Positions 9,111-18,745 of a stretch of 64,000 bases of DNA are shown piece by piece. Made by a program: the position numbers and the translations under genes. Position 1 is the stretch's first letter; each line of letters begins with the position of its first letter. Location of the stretch: the NCBI RefSeq assembly GCF_051148895.1, contig NZ_CP154625.1, positions 434,001-498,000 on the forward strand, written 5' to 3'. The stretch comes from Terrisporobacter vanillatitrophus (lineage in GTDB: Bacteria > Bacillota > Clostridia > Peptostreptococcales > Peptostreptococcaceae). The notes under the pieces were generated by a model that was not told where the DNA came from, did no database searches, and saw nothing but the letters and a program-made list of their open reading frames with translations.

Positions 9111-9797
9111 ATGAAATTAAAAAGCAAATTTGTAGGAATTATAGTTATTTTAGGTACGATAATATTTGTAGGAGGAGTTAATCCTTTATTAGGATTATCA
9201 AATCACAAGAATTCTTATATAAGTGAAAATGTCAGCATAAAGAGTAGTAAATACCTTATGTTAGTAAATAAGAAAAATCCATTAAGTCTTGATTATGAAC
9301 CTGAAAATTTAGTCAAACCTAATGTGAAATTTTTAAGTGATACTAGTGAAGAATCTAGACAAATGGATGAAAAAGCAGCAAGAGCTTTGGAAGAATTATT
9401 CCAAGGAGCTAAAAAAGAAAATATAACTCTTTTAGGATCTTCAGCATATAGATCTTACAGAAGTCAGGTTAAAGTTCTTAATGATGAGATTAGCTCAAAG
9501 GGCGTGGACTACGCTAATAAATATGTGGCTAAACCAGGTAAAAGTGAACATCAAAGTGGATTATCAATAGATGTAACAAATGAATCAAGATGTTTTGATA
9601 AAACAAGTCTAGAGGCCAAGTGGTTAGCCAATAATGCTTATAGATTTGGATTTATATTACGTTATCCAGAGGGAAAAGAAAATATTACAGGATATAATTA
9701 TGAGCCATGGCATATTAGATATGTGGGAAAAGATGCAGCAAAAGATATTTACGAAAGGAACATAACTTTAGAGGAGTATTTGAATCATATGGTATAA
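9111..9797 (+). CDS. VanY-type D-alanyl-D-alanine carboxypeptidase
   Basis: A 228-aa exported zinc carboxypeptidase that removes the terminal D-Ala of peptidoglycan stem peptides. The N-terminal segment at residues 7-25 is a signal anchor. The M15B/VanY zinc site is visible: SEHQSGLSIDV (His and Asp ligands) and EPWHIRYVG (catalytic Glu and third His ligand), with SSAYRSYRSQ ahead of them. It heads an operon with a response regulator (24 bases later) and a histidine kinase, as in VanRSY-like cell-wall stress modules. There is no VanH, D-Ala-D-Lac/Ser ligase or VanX nearby, so a full glycopeptide-resistance pathway is not encoded here. Confidence 0.9.
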   Translation: MKLKSKFVGIIVILGTIIFVGGVNPLLGLSNHKNSYISENVSIKSSKYLMLVNKKNPLSLDYEPENLVKPNVKFLSDTSEESRQMDEKAARALEELFQGAKKENITLLGSSAYRSYRSQVKVLNDEISSKGVDYANKYVAKPGKSEHQSGLSIDVTNESRCFDKTSLEAKWLANNAYRFGFILRYPEGKENITGYNYEPWHIRYVGKDAAKDIYERNITLEEYLNHMV

Positions 9798-9821
9798 TAA
9801 GGTAAAAACAAGGAGGGAGTT

Positions 9822-10517
9822 ATGGCTAGTAAAATTCTTGTAGTAGATGATGAAAAAGAAATTAGAAATTTAATTGAAATATATTTGAAAAATGAAGGTT
9901 ACACTGTGCTAAAAGCCAGTAATGGGGAGGAAGCTCTTAAAGTACTAGAAAAAGAAGAAATCCAGCTTATGATACTAGATGTAATGATGCCAAAAATGGA
10001 TGGAATGGAAGTATGCAGAAGGGTTAGAGAACATTTAAATATTCCTATTCCTATTCTTATGCTTAGTGCAAAGTCTGAAGATATGGACAAGATTGCAGGT
10101 ATTATGACTGGCGCAGATGATTATTTAACAAAACCTTTTAATCCATTGGAATTGTCAGTTAGAGTGAAGGCACTTCTTAGAAGAGCTTATTATTTTAACA
10201 ACATGAACAAAGAAGACAATATTATAAATATTGAAACCTTGACTATAGATAAAAATAATAGGACAGTTAAAGTTGGAGATACTGAAATATCCTTTACAGC
10301 TAGGGAATTTGATATTTTATATTTACTAGGTAGCAATAGAGGAAGAGTTTATAGCTCAGAAGAGATTTTTACAAAAGTATGGAAGGAAGAATACTTTGGA
10401 TCAAACAACACGGTTATGGTTCATATGAGTAGAATAAGAGAAAAGCTGGAAAAATATATAGAAGGAAATAAAATAATTCAAACTGTATGGGGAGTTGGTT
10501 ATAAAATTGAAAAATAG
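9822..10517 (+). CDS. OmpR-family response regulator (VanR-like)
   Basis: A 231-aa DNA-binding response regulator. The receiver domain (1-118) has the acidic pocket VVDDEKE, phospho-acceptor LDVMMPKMDG and conserved Lys in YLTKPFNP. The C-terminal winged helix (about 130-231) includes ARDFDIL-like FTAREFDILYLL and TVWGVGYKIEK. It lies between the VanY-like gene and its kinase, with an AGGAGGG site at the start. It probably regulates this operon; the inverted repeat at 9031-9048 is a candidate target. Confidence 0.93.
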   Translation: MASKILVVDDEKEIRNLIEIYLKNEGYTVLKASNGEEALKVLEKEEIQLMILDVMMPKMDGMEVCRRVREHLNIPIPILMLSAKSEDMDKIAGIMTGADDYLTKPFNPLELSVRVKALLRRAYYFNNMNKEDNIINIETLTIDKNNRTVKVGDTEISFTAREFDILYLLGSNRGRVYSSEEIFTKVWKEEYFGSNNTVMVHMSRIREKLEKYIEGNKIIQTVWGVGYKIEK

Positions 10518-11643
10518 AGGAAGAATTTTTAAATATATAATAATCAGTGTTTTAGAATTTGTTATAAGTGTAATACTAAGCTTAGTTTTGTATTGGACTT
10601 TATATACGGTAACTTATAATTTATATATTAGATATCAAACCCCAATTTTAAATGTATTAGTTACAACTTTATTTAATTTGAACGATAATATTTTTGCAGG
10701 AAACATCTATGGTATTATAGGAATTTTAATTTTCCTTTCAATATATTCTCTTATTACTTATAAAAAGTACAAAAATGTGTCCTTACTAGTGGATAATGTG
10801 GAAGAAATGTCAAAAGGAAATTTGGACAAGAAGATTGAATTGAAATCAAGAGGAGATATTGATCAAGTAGCACAAAATATTAATAGTATAGTGGAGCAGT
10901 TGAAAGATATAACTGTGGAAGAAAGAAAAGCTCAACAAACTAAGACAGACTTGATTACAAATGTGTCTCACGATTTAAGAACACCTTTAACTTCCGTTAT
11001 AGGATATTTAAATCTTATTGAAGAAGGAAGATACAAAGATGAGGTGGAGCTTATGTACTATGTGGATATAGCTTATGAAAAATCTTTAAACTTAAACATA
11101 TTGATTAACGACTTGTTTGAACTTACTAAAATGCAAAACAGAGTTGTTAATTTTAATAAGGTTGAGCTGAATTTAGTAGAGCTAATAGGACAGTTAATTT
11201 CTCAGTTTGAAATACAATTTAGACAAGAAAATATGAATTGTAGAATAGACTTTTCTGTGGACAAACTTATAATAAATGGGGATCCAATTAAGCTGGTAAG
11301 AGCTTTTGAAAATCTTATTACAAATGCCATGAGATATGGAAAAGATGGACACTATATAGATATAAAAGTGCTTACAGAAGATGAAATGGTAGTAGTACAG
11401 ATAATAAATTATGGTGAACCTATTCCAGTAGTAGATTTACCTCATATATTTGATAGATTTTATAGAGTAGAAAAATCAAGAAATACATTCCAAGGTGGCT
11501 CAGGTTTAGGACTTGCAATAACAAAAAATATTATAGAAGCACATGATGGAAGTATCTGTGCTATTAGTAATAAGGAAAGTACTATTTTTGAAGTTAAAAT
11601 ACCATATATAAATGAAGATAAACTCTCTAAGTTAACAGAATAA
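10507..11643 (+). CDS. Sensor histidine kinase (VanS-like)
   Basis: A transmembrane sensor kinase of about 378 aa. Two membrane segments (about 10-35 and 65-90) flank a short extracellular loop, followed by a HAMP region, the H-box NVSHDLRTPLTSVIGYL, N-box ENLITNAMRYG and G-boxes HIFDRFYR and GGSGLGLAI. There is no ATG: TTG codons at 10495 and 10507 are possible starts, both inside the end of the regulator gene. I prefer 10507 because GGGGAG (10489-10494) abuts 10495 directly and is 12 bases from 10507. It is the partner of the regulator just upstream. Confidence 0.9.
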   Translation: MKNRGRIFKYIIISVLEFVISVILSLVLYWTLYTVTYNLYIRYQTPILNVLVTTLFNLNDNIFAGNIYGIIGILIFLSIYSLITYKKYKNVSLLVDNVEEMSKGNLDKKIELKSRGDIDQVAQNINSIVEQLKDITVEERKAQQTKTDLITNVSHDLRTPLTSVIGYLNLIEEGRYKDEVELMYYVDIAYEKSLNLNILINDLFELTKMQNRVVNFNKVELNLVELIGQLISQFEIQFRQENMNCRIDFSVDKLIINGDPIKLVRAFENLITNAMRYGKDGHYIDIKVLTEDEMVVVQIINYGEPIPVVDLPHIFDRFYRVEKSRNTFQGGSGLGLAITKNIIEAHDGSICAISNKESTIFEVKIPYINEDKLSKLTE

Positions 11644-11666
11644 TCTGTAGCTAGGAGAGTTTTTTA
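11621..11666 (+). terminator. Terminator overlapping the kinase stop codon
   Basis: AACTCTC (11621-11627) inside the end of the kinase gene pairs with GAGAGTT (11655-11661), followed by a T-rich tract. Confidence 0.6.
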
Positions 11667-11760
11667 TTTTATTTAGGGTATAAATAATTTATAGCAAATT
11701 ACACAATCTAATGAAAAGTGATATTTTATATAGAAAATATAAATAAAAAGAGGTGAAAAA

Positions 11761-13257
11761 ATGATACAGGAAAATCAAAGTAAGAATATGGGCTGGAATT
11801 TTGATAATAGTTATAAAAATTTACCCAAGTCTTTTTATAGTGAAATAGATTTAAATCCAGTTAAAAAACCAGAGCTAGTTATTTTTAATCAGCCTTTGGC
11901 AGAAGCTTTGGAATTAAATGCAGAATCACTGAAAAGTGAAGACGGTTTGCAAGTTCTGGCTGGAAATAAAAAAATTGAAGGCGGTGCATATATTGCCCAG
12001 GCGTATAGCGGTCATCAGTTTGGTAATTTTACAATGCTAGGTGATGGAAGGGCAGTATTAATTGGTGAACAAAAATTGCAAAACAAAACTTCAGTGACTG
12101 GTTTTGATGCAAATAGATATGATATTCAGTTAAAGGGAAGTGGAAGAACACCTTATTCTCGTGGTGGTGATGGAAGGGCAGTGCTTGGTCCTATGCTTCG
12201 TGAATATATAATTAGTGAAGCTATGTATAATCTAGGAATACCAACGACTCGAAGTTTAGCAGTTATAAAAACAGGAGAAAAAGTTTATAGAGAATATGTG
12301 AAAGAAGGAGCCGTACTTACTAGAGTTGCCACTAGTCATCTTAGATTTGGAACTTTTGAATATGCTTCCAATTACTTAGGAAAAGAAGAAGTGCAAAAAC
12401 TAGCTGACTATGCCATAGAGAGACATTATCCTTATGTGAGAAATGACGAAAATAAATATTTAAGTTTGCTAAAAGAAGTTATAAAAGCTCATGCTAAGTT
12501 AACTGCTAAATGGTTATGTATTGGATTTATTCATGGAGTAATGAATACAGACAATATGACTATTAGTGGAGAAACTATTGATTATGGACCTTGTGCTTTT
12601 ATGGATGTTTATAATCCAGGAATTGTATTTAGTTCTATTGATTTTCATGGGAGATATGCTTACAAAAACCAGCCTGACATGGCATCTTGGAATATTTGTA
12701 GATTTGCAGAAACACTGCTACCTTTAATAAATGAAGATACAGATACTGCCATAGACTTGGCTCAAAAGGCCATATTTAAGTTTTCTGATTTGCATTTGGA
12801 GCATTGGCTATCAAAAATGAGAAATAAGCTAGGATTATTCAATGAAGAAGCTATGGATAAGTCTATAATAGAAGATTTATTAACTATGATGGAAAAATAT
12901 AAAGAAGATTATACGAATACTTTTTTATCATTAACTTATAGAAAAAACATGAATGAAGGAATGTTCCTTACAGCTGAATTTACAAATTGGTATAAAAATT
13001 GGCAAGAAAGATTGGAAAGACAAGAAAAGTCCATAGATGAAGCTTATGAGCTTATGAAAAAATCCAACCCAGTAGTTATACCAAGAAATCACAAGGTAGA
13101 AGAAGCATTAGATGCAGCAGATAAGGGAGATTTTACAGTAATGGAAAACTTACTTTCTGTTCTTAGTAATCCTTATGAATATAAATTAGAGTGTGAAAAA
13201 TATTTTGATTTACCACAACCTTCAGATTTACCTTATAGAACTTATTGTGGAACATAG
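11761..13257 (+). CDS. selO: SelO/YdiU family protein adenylyltransferase
   Basis: A 498-aa pseudokinase-fold enzyme that transfers AMP to Ser, Thr or Tyr of target proteins and has been linked to redox control. Family signatures: QAYSGHQFGNFTMLGDGRA, LKGSGRTPYSRGGDGRAVL, REYIISEAMYNLGIPTTRSL, a GFIHGVMNTDNMTISGETIDYGP active-site region and the C-terminal PYRTYCGT, where the Cys matches the position of selenocysteine in some homologues. The start ATG has a GAGGTG site. It is a stand-alone gene with a terminator at 13286. Confidence 0.95.
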   Translation: MIQENQSKNMGWNFDNSYKNLPKSFYSEIDLNPVKKPELVIFNQPLAEALELNAESLKSEDGLQVLAGNKKIEGGAYIAQAYSGHQFGNFTMLGDGRAVLIGEQKLQNKTSVTGFDANRYDIQLKGSGRTPYSRGGDGRAVLGPMLREYIISEAMYNLGIPTTRSLAVIKTGEKVYREYVKEGAVLTRVATSHLRFGTFEYASNYLGKEEVQKLADYAIERHYPYVRNDENKYLSLLKEVIKAHAKLTAKWLCIGFIHGVMNTDNMTISGETIDYGPCAFMDVYNPGIVFSSIDFHGRYAYKNQPDMASWNICRFAETLLPLINEDTDTAIDLAQKAIFKFSDLHLEHWLSKMRNKLGLFNEEAMDKSIIEDLLTMMEKYKEDYTNTFLSLTYRKNMNEGMFLTAEFTNWYKNWQERLERQEKSIDEAYELMKKSNPVVIPRNHKVEEALDAADKGDFTVMENLLSVLSNPYEYKLECEKYFDLPQPSDLPYRTYCGT

Positions 13258-13285
13258 AGCTAATTGAATAAGTTATACAAAACAA

Positions 13286-13334
13286 ACCCTATATAGGTGA
13301 ATATATTTTGGCACACTTATATAGGGTATTTATA
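13286..13334. terminator. Bidirectional terminator between convergent genes
   Basis: ACCCTATATAGGTG (13286-13299) pairs, with one mismatch, with 13314-13327. It lies between selO and the convergent lysozyme gene; T-rich sequence follows on the + side and an A-rich tract precedes it. Confidence 0.65.
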
Positions 13335-13346
13335 TATATAATGTAA

Positions 13347-14414
13347 TTATATTTTTACGTAACTTCCAGATACATATCCAGTATAGCTTTTATACTTAAC
13401 TTTATACCAACCAGATGATAACTTATCAGTAACTTCAATAGTAGTATTTTTATGAATAGTAGTTATAATACTAGAAGAAGTAGAAGAACTTTTTCTAAGA
13501 TTAAGATTAGCAGACGTAACACCTTTATTTGAAGAAGATGTATTAGAATTACTGTTATTTAATTTAACATAATCTTTAGAAACATATCCTGTACTACCCT
13601 TATATTTTACTTTACACCACTTTGAGTTAGACTTATCGATAATTTCAATAGTAGTATTTTTAGGAATCGTAGTTATAATACTAGAAGAAGTAGATGAACT
13701 TTTTCTAAAGTTAACATTAGCAGAAGTGACACCTTGCTCTCCAGAAGGTGTACTTGGAGTTTCATTATCACTGCTACTGTTATTTAATTTAATATAAGCT
13801 TTAGAAACATATCCCGTATTATTTTTGTATTTAACCTTATACCACTTAGAGTTAGATTTATCAACAATCTCAACAGTAGTATTTTTAGGAATAGTAGCTA
13901 TAATACTAGAAGAAGTAGAGGAACTCTTTCTAAAGTTAACATTAGCAGTAGAAACCCCTTTTTCTAAAGAAGGAGTACTAGTGTTATTATCATCACTACC
14001 ACTGCTATTTAACTTAACATAATATTTAGAAACATATCCCGTATTATTTTTGTATTTAACCTTATACCAACTAGAGTTAGATTTATCAACAATCTCAATA
14101 GTAGTATTTTTAGGAATAGTAGCTATAATACTAGAAGAAGTAGAGGAACTCTTTCTAAAGTTAACATTAGCAGTAGTAGCACCTTTTTCTGAAGAAGGAG
14201 TACTAGTGTTATTATCATCACTACCACTATCACTGTTATTTAACTTAACATAATCTTTAGAAACATATCCTGTATTATTTTTGTACTTAACCTTATACCA
14301 ATTAGAGTTAGATTTATCAACAATCTCAATAGCAGTATTTTTAGGAATAGTAGCTATAATACTAGAAGAAGTAGAGGAACTTTTTCTAAAGTTAACATTA
14401 GCAGTAGTAACACC
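13347..14414 (-). repeat. Five near-identical SH3 coding repeats (about 220 bp each)
   Basis: Each unit encodes ANVNFRKSSSTSSSIIATIP, a DKSNS-WYKVKYKNNTGYVSK core and an NNS/STPS-rich linker. The middle three units are almost identical at DNA level, which points to recent unequal crossing-over; copy number may differ between strains. Open frames on the opposite strand here are by-products of the repeat. Confidence 0.9.
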
Positions 14415-15566
14415 TTGCTCTCCAGAAGGCGTACTTGGATCTTCATTACCTGAACTACCACCAAAAGTTTTTAAGCAAGTGTAATTCAAATCAACATAAC
14501 CACTTATGCCAGCCACGGAACCTTTTTCTGAGTATTGCCACATGGAATATGGTTTTCCAAATGTATTAGTAGAACCATATTGAGCTACCCATAAATTATT
14601 AGAATTTATAAGATCGTCAGTGAAGTATGTACTACTAAAATCTCTATTAGTATATATACCTGAAGTATATCCTTTGGATTCAACTTTATTAAGAAATGAA
14701 TTAGCCATCGCTGTAGCTAAGTCCTTTGTTACTTTTACTCCATTGTTATTTGCATATCTAACACTATCATATTCGAAATCAAAGAAGACAGGGTATGTAA
14801 TACTACTTTTATAAGGTGATAGGGCATTTAAGCAAGTTTCAGCCTCAATAGCAGCAATTTCAGGAGTAGTGGCATAACTAAACCAATATACACCTATTTT
14901 AAGACCGGCACTTTTTGCACCTTCAATATAAGTTTTGAATTTTGGGTCTATAGTAGATGTTCCATATCCAGCTCTTATAATAACGTAGTCAATGCCAGCA
15001 TTTTTTACATTTTTCCAATCTATATTTCCGTTCCATTTACTTACATCGATACCTTTTTCAATTGGATTTAGTTTTAAATAAGCTGCTTGTACATATCCTT
15101 GTTTGCCATTGAAATCAACTTTATACCAATCACTACTCTTGCCTAATATTTCAACAGTTTCATTAATCTTTAATGTAGCCACTATACCATTTGAAGTAGA
15201 TGGTCCACTTCTTATATTTAGAGTACTTAATGTTACCTTTCCACTTCCTATAGAATTTGAGTTAGATAAACTAGTGGCTTCAAGAGAAGCAGCACTTATA
15301 TTAGACATAAAAGCTATAGAATTACTTCCCTCCGTATTATAAGTCTTGCTTTCTTCAGGGTTTGGTTGATATTCACTTGATTCTTTCAAGTTCTCGTCTT
15401 GAGAATTTGTATCTACTTTTATTTCAAAATCATCATCTGATAAAATAGTAACGTCCCTATCTGATTTTGATTCAATTGAATCTGCATTTGCTATAATCAT
15501 TAGATTTTGAGATGATATAGCAATACCTAATGATAAAGCCAAAAAAGATTTATCTCTTTTATTCAA
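13347..15566 (-). CDS. Secreted GH25 (Cpl-1/N-acetylmuramidase type) lysozyme with six SH3 domains
   Basis: A 739-aa secreted muramidase that cleaves the N-acetylmuramic acid-GlcNAc bond. Order: signal peptide (1-29), low-complexity linker, one SH3b domain (about 110-167), GH25 catalytic domain (about 170-365) with GIDVSKWNG and the catalytic PVFFDFEYD pair, then five C-terminal SH3b repeats that bind cell wall. The start is a TTG at 15566 behind a G-rich ribosome site (seven Gs), since no ATG is suitable. It is not beside phage genes, so it is likely an autolysin or secreted bacteriolysin rather than an endolysin. Related clostridial proteins have similar SH3 arrays. Confidence 0.93.
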   Translation of the reverse strand: MNKRDKSFLALSLGIAISSQNLMIIANADSIESKSDRDVTILSDDDFEIKVDTNSQDENLKESSEYQPNPEESKTYNTEGSNSIAFMSNISAASLEATSLSNSNSIGSGKVTLSTLNIRSGPSTSNGIVATLKINETVEILGKSSDWYKVDFNGKQGYVQAAYLKLNPIEKGIDVSKWNGNIDWKNVKNAGIDYVIIRAGYGTSTIDPKFKTYIEGAKSAGLKIGVYWFSYATTPEIAAIEAETCLNALSPYKSSITYPVFFDFEYDSVRYANNNGVKVTKDLATAMANSFLNKVESKGYTSGIYTNRDFSSTYFTDDLINSNNLWVAQYGSTNTFGKPYSMWQYSEKGSVAGISGYVDLNYTCLKTFGGSSGNEDPSTPSGEQGVTTANVNFRKSSSTSSSIIATIPKNTAIEIVDKSNSNWYKVKYKNNTGYVSKDYVKLNNSDSGSDDNNTSTPSSEKGATTANVNFRKSSSTSSSIIATIPKNTTIEIVDKSNSSWYKVKYKNNTGYVSKYYVKLNSSGSDDNNTSTPSLEKGVSTANVNFRKSSSTSSSIIATIPKNTTVEIVDKSNSKWYKVKYKNNTGYVSKAYIKLNNSSSDNETPSTPSGEQGVTSANVNFRKSSSTSSSIITTIPKNTTIEIIDKSNSKWCKVKYKGSTGYVSKDYVKLNNSNSNTSSSNKGVTSANLNLRKSSSTSSSIITTIHKNTTIEVTDKLSSGWYKVKYKSYTGYVSGSYVKI

Positions 15567-15766
15567 ATTATTTCCCCCCCTTTTTAAAAAAATTGGAATA
15601 AATTACCTAAAATATATATATAAATTATACAATAAATGTATATTGTTTTGTCTAAATCATTCAAGAATTAACTTTTTATTTTGGGCTTTATTATATTTTA
15701 CGGATGTTTAAGGTATTATTTTAGCGAATGACTATAATTTTTGAAATGTATACATGATATTTTCAA

Positions 15767-15784
15767 CATTACAAAAACGTAATG
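15767..15784. promoter_or_regulatory. Inverted repeat before the Bce-type transporter (candidate BceR-like site)
   Basis: CATTAC-N6-GTAATG is a perfect inverted repeat about 88 bases before the ATPase start and about 40 bases upstream of a TATAAT at 15827-15832. That is where an activating response regulator would bind. A second small palindrome, ATGTATACAT, lies at 15746-15755. The rest of the 305-base gap (15567-15871) shows nothing else. Confidence 0.45.
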
Positions 15785-15871
15785 ATAATGAAATATACAT
15801 ACATATTTAAAAATGTAAAATATGTATATAATTTAAGACAAGATAGATAAATTGAGGAGGATTACTTAAGG

Positions 15872-16639
15872 ATGAAAAATATATTAAGTGTTGAAAAAAT
15901 AGAAAAATATTATGGGAATAAAGATAATGTTACAAAAGCAATAGATAATATAAGTTTTAAAGTTGATGAGGGAGAATTTGTTGGAATTATGGGTCCTAGT
16001 GGAAGTGGTAAAACTACACTTCTTAACTGCATCTCAACAATAGATACTGTTACAACAGGAAGCATAATAATAAATGATAAAGATATTACAAGATTAAAAT
16101 CTAAAAACTTAGATAAATTTAGACAAAATGAGTTGGGATTTATATTTCAAGATTTTAACTTACTAGATACATTAACTGCTTATGAAAATATAGCATTAGC
16201 ATTAACAATAAAGGGTGAAAAAATTTCTGAAATAGATGAAAAAATAAAAGAAGTAGCTAAACATTTGGAAATTGAAACAGTGTTAAATAAATACCCTTAC
16301 CAAATGTCTGGTGGACAAAAACAAAGGGTGGCATCAGCAAGGGCAATAGTAACAGATCCATCATTGATACTTGCCGATGAGCCAACGGGAGCACTTGACT
16401 CAAAATCAGCAAGACTATTACTAGAAAGACTGGAAAGCCTTAACCAAGAGTTAAATGCAACTATATTAATGGTTACACATGACGCTTTTACAGCAAGTTA
16501 TGCTCACAGAATTTTATTTATAAAGGACGGAAAAATATTTACAGAATTAGTAAGAGGACAAGATTCTAGAAAAGAGTTTTTCAATAGAATAATGGAAGTT
16601 ATTACTCTAATAGGAGGGGATGACAACAATGTATTCTAA
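15872..16639 (+). CDS. Bce-type ABC transporter ATP-binding protein
   Basis: A 255-aa ATPase of the MacB/BceA class. Walker A GPSGSGKTTL (about 48-57), Q-loop FIFQDFNLL, signature MSGGQKQRVA, Walker B LILADEPTGALD and H-loop VTHDAFTASYAH are complete. With the next gene it forms a detoxification pump that protects lipid II-linked targets from bacitracin-like peptides. The start has a GAGGAGG site. The following permease gene overlaps its 3' end by 11 bases. Confidence 0.92.
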   Translation: MKNILSVEKIEKYYGNKDNVTKAIDNISFKVDEGEFVGIMGPSGSGKTTLLNCISTIDTVTTGSIIINDKDITRLKSKNLDKFRQNELGFIFQDFNLLDTLTAYENIALALTIKGEKISEIDEKIKEVAKHLEIETVLNKYPYQMSGGQKQRVASARAIVTDPSLILADEPTGALDSKSARLLLERLESLNQELNATILMVTHDAFTASYAHRILFIKDGKIFTELVRGQDSRKEFFNRIMEVITLIGGDDNNVF

Positions 16640-18629
16640 AATAGCACTTAAAAATGTTAGAAAAAGTTTTAAAGACTATACTATATACTTTTTAACTTTA
16701 ACCTTGGCAGTTTGTATATTCTATAGTTTTAACTCTATTGAATCACAAAAAGCCATGATGGAAGTGAATTCTTCAAGTGCAGTATATGTGGAGACTCTTT
16801 CCCGTGTAATATCTTATGTATCAGTATTTATAGCATTTATTTTAGGAAGTTTAATTCTTTATGCTAACAACTTTTTAATTAAAAAAAGAAATAAAGAGCT
16901 GGGAATTTATATGACACTTGGTATGTCAAAAAATAAAATTTCTAGGATTTTAATATTAGAAACAGTAATTGTAGGTATATTTTCTCTTATAAGCGGACTG
17001 ATTATAGGTCTTATAGCATCACAAGGATTATCAGTACTTGTTGCCAAACTATTTGACATTAAAATGTCTGGATATACTTTTATAATTTCTACTGAGGCTA
17101 TAATTAAAACAATTATATACTTTGGAATAATGTTTATACTTGTTATGATATTTAACTCATTTGTTATTTCAAAATATAAAATAATTGATTTATTAACAGT
17201 GGGAAGAAAAACACAAGAAATAAAATTTAAAAACCCATTTATATATTTAATTACATTTATTTTATGTGTAATTTCTTTAGGAATAGCATACAAACTAATT
17301 TTAGAAAAAGGATTAATTGGTATAGAAAAATCTACATTCCTTATAACTATAGTACTTGGTATATTGGGAACTGTTTTATTCTTCTTCTCTTTGGCAGGAT
17401 TTATTTTATATGTGGTTAAAAAGAATAAAAAAGTTTATTTCAAAGGTTTAAATATATTTGTTGTAAAACAAATAAACAGCAAGGTAAATACAAACTTTAT
17501 ATCTATGTCAGTAATTTGTCTAATGTTATTTTTAACAATAGGTGTATTATCAACAGGATTTAGTTTTAAAAATGCTTTAGAAGCAGGACTTGAAGAATCT
17601 ACTCCATTTGATGCAAGTGCACATATGTATGTGAGTAAAAAGGATAAAATAAAAGATATAAAAAGATCTTTTGATTATATGGGAGTTAAATTTGGAAAAG
17701 ATGATAAAGTAGCTTACTATAATGAATATATTGATGGAACAAAAATGTCAGATATTTTACCCTTAGATAGGGATGTTAAAGAATTTGATTATGAAATATC
17801 ATATATAAAAAGTTCAGAATACAATAAAATGAGAGAATTAAATAATGAAGATCCAATAAATCTAAAAGAAAATGAAATATTAATAGCATCAAACTTTTCA
17901 AAAACCATTCCTTCCATAGAAAAATATATGGAAAGTAATAATACTGTTAAAATTAAAGGGAAAATATACAATATAAAAAATAAAGAAATAATAAAAGATA
18001 ACTTAAAGACCAATTTTATGCAGGATAATATTTTTACTGTAGTAATAAATGATAATCTTTTTAATAATAAAACTATAACTTCAAGTAATGTAAATATTAA
18101 TTTTGTTGGAAATAATGTGGCAAAAAAAGAAGAACAGTTTTTAAATAAATTAGAATCATATAAAGATTCAAATACGGATTATGACAAAGTAGGATTTGTA
18201 TTAGGAGTTACTAGAAACTCAGTTTATGAAGGTAGTAAAGGAATGACAACTACTATACTATTTATAGGAATTTATATAGGAATAGTATTTTTAATAAGTA
18301 GTATGGCAATTCTTGCACTTCAACAATTAAGTGAAGCAAGTGATAGTATAGAAAGATATGTGTCATTAAAGAGATTAGGAGCAAGTAGAAAAAGTATAAA
18401 TAAAACAATATTTGCACAAACTCTAGTTTACTTTAGCATACCTGTAGCATTGGCTTTAGTTCATTCAGTAATAGGTATAAAAGTTGTAAATGACTTTATA
18501 TCAATATACAATCAGCCAGACATAGGAGGATCATCTCTTGTTACAGCAGCAATATTCTTGTTTGTATACTTAATTTACTTCTATATAACTTATAGTGGGT
18601 ACAAAAATATAGTAAAAAATAACATATAA
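16629..18629 (+). CDS. Bce-type ABC transporter permease (FtsX-like)
   Basis: A 666-aa permease with about ten membrane helices and one large extracellular domain (roughly residues 320-525), the layout of BceB-type proteins that both sense and remove cell-wall-active peptides. It begins MYSKIALKNVRKSFKDYTIYF and has paired FtsX regions near both ends (LLIKKRNKELGIYMTLGMSKNKI; ISLKRLGASRKS-type SLKRLGASRKS). I chose ATG 16629 because AGGAGGGG is 9 bases upstream; ATG 16620 touches that site. A Bce-type two-component pair lies 3 kb downstream (21550-23231), separated by an unrelated reductase and its regulator. Confidence 0.92.
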   Translation: MYSKIALKNVRKSFKDYTIYFLTLTLAVCIFYSFNSIESQKAMMEVNSSSAVYVETLSRVISYVSVFIAFILGSLILYANNFLIKKRNKELGIYMTLGMSKNKISRILILETVIVGIFSLISGLIIGLIASQGLSVLVAKLFDIKMSGYTFIISTEAIIKTIIYFGIMFILVMIFNSFVISKYKIIDLLTVGRKTQEIKFKNPFIYLITFILCVISLGIAYKLILEKGLIGIEKSTFLITIVLGILGTVLFFFSLAGFILYVVKKNKKVYFKGLNIFVVKQINSKVNTNFISMSVICLMLFLTIGVLSTGFSFKNALEAGLEESTPFDASAHMYVSKKDKIKDIKRSFDYMGVKFGKDDKVAYYNEYIDGTKMSDILPLDRDVKEFDYEISYIKSSEYNKMRELNNEDPINLKENEILIASNFSKTIPSIEKYMESNNTVKIKGKIYNIKNKEIIKDNLKTNFMQDNIFTVVINDNLFNNKTITSSNVNINFVGNNVAKKEEQFLNKLESYKDSNTDYDKVGFVLGVTRNSVYEGSKGMTTTILFIGIYIGIVFLISSMAILALQQLSEASDSIERYVSLKRLGASRKSINKTIFAQTLVYFSIPVALALVHSVIGIKVVNDFISIYNQPDIGGSSLVTAAIFLFVYLIYFYITYSGYKNIVKNNI

Positions 18630-18683
18630 GCTAAAATATAGTATATAAGCTAATAAAAATCAAAAAGGCTAGATATATTAAAG

Positions 18684-18732
18684 AGAGTATAGACGCATTT
18701 GTGTAAAATCAAATCTATCTATACTCTTTTTC
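18684..18732. terminator. Bidirectional terminator
   Basis: AGAGTATAGA (18684-18693) pairs with 18718-18727, followed by TTTT. It lies between the convergent permease and padR genes. Confidence 0.7.
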
Positions 18733-18745
18733 TAATAGTAGAGAA

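Noticed and set aside
9111..11643. Complete vancomycin-resistance cluster
   Set aside because: Only a VanY-like enzyme and a two-component pair are present; VanH, ligase and VanX genes are absent.
13825..15342. Several + strand open frames opposite the lysozyme gene
   Set aside because: They are repeats of one another because the SH3 coding repeats are; none has a ribosome site.
16907..17293. Antisense 128-codon frame inside the ABC permease
   Set aside because: It is the complement of membrane helices in a clear gene; no ribosome site.
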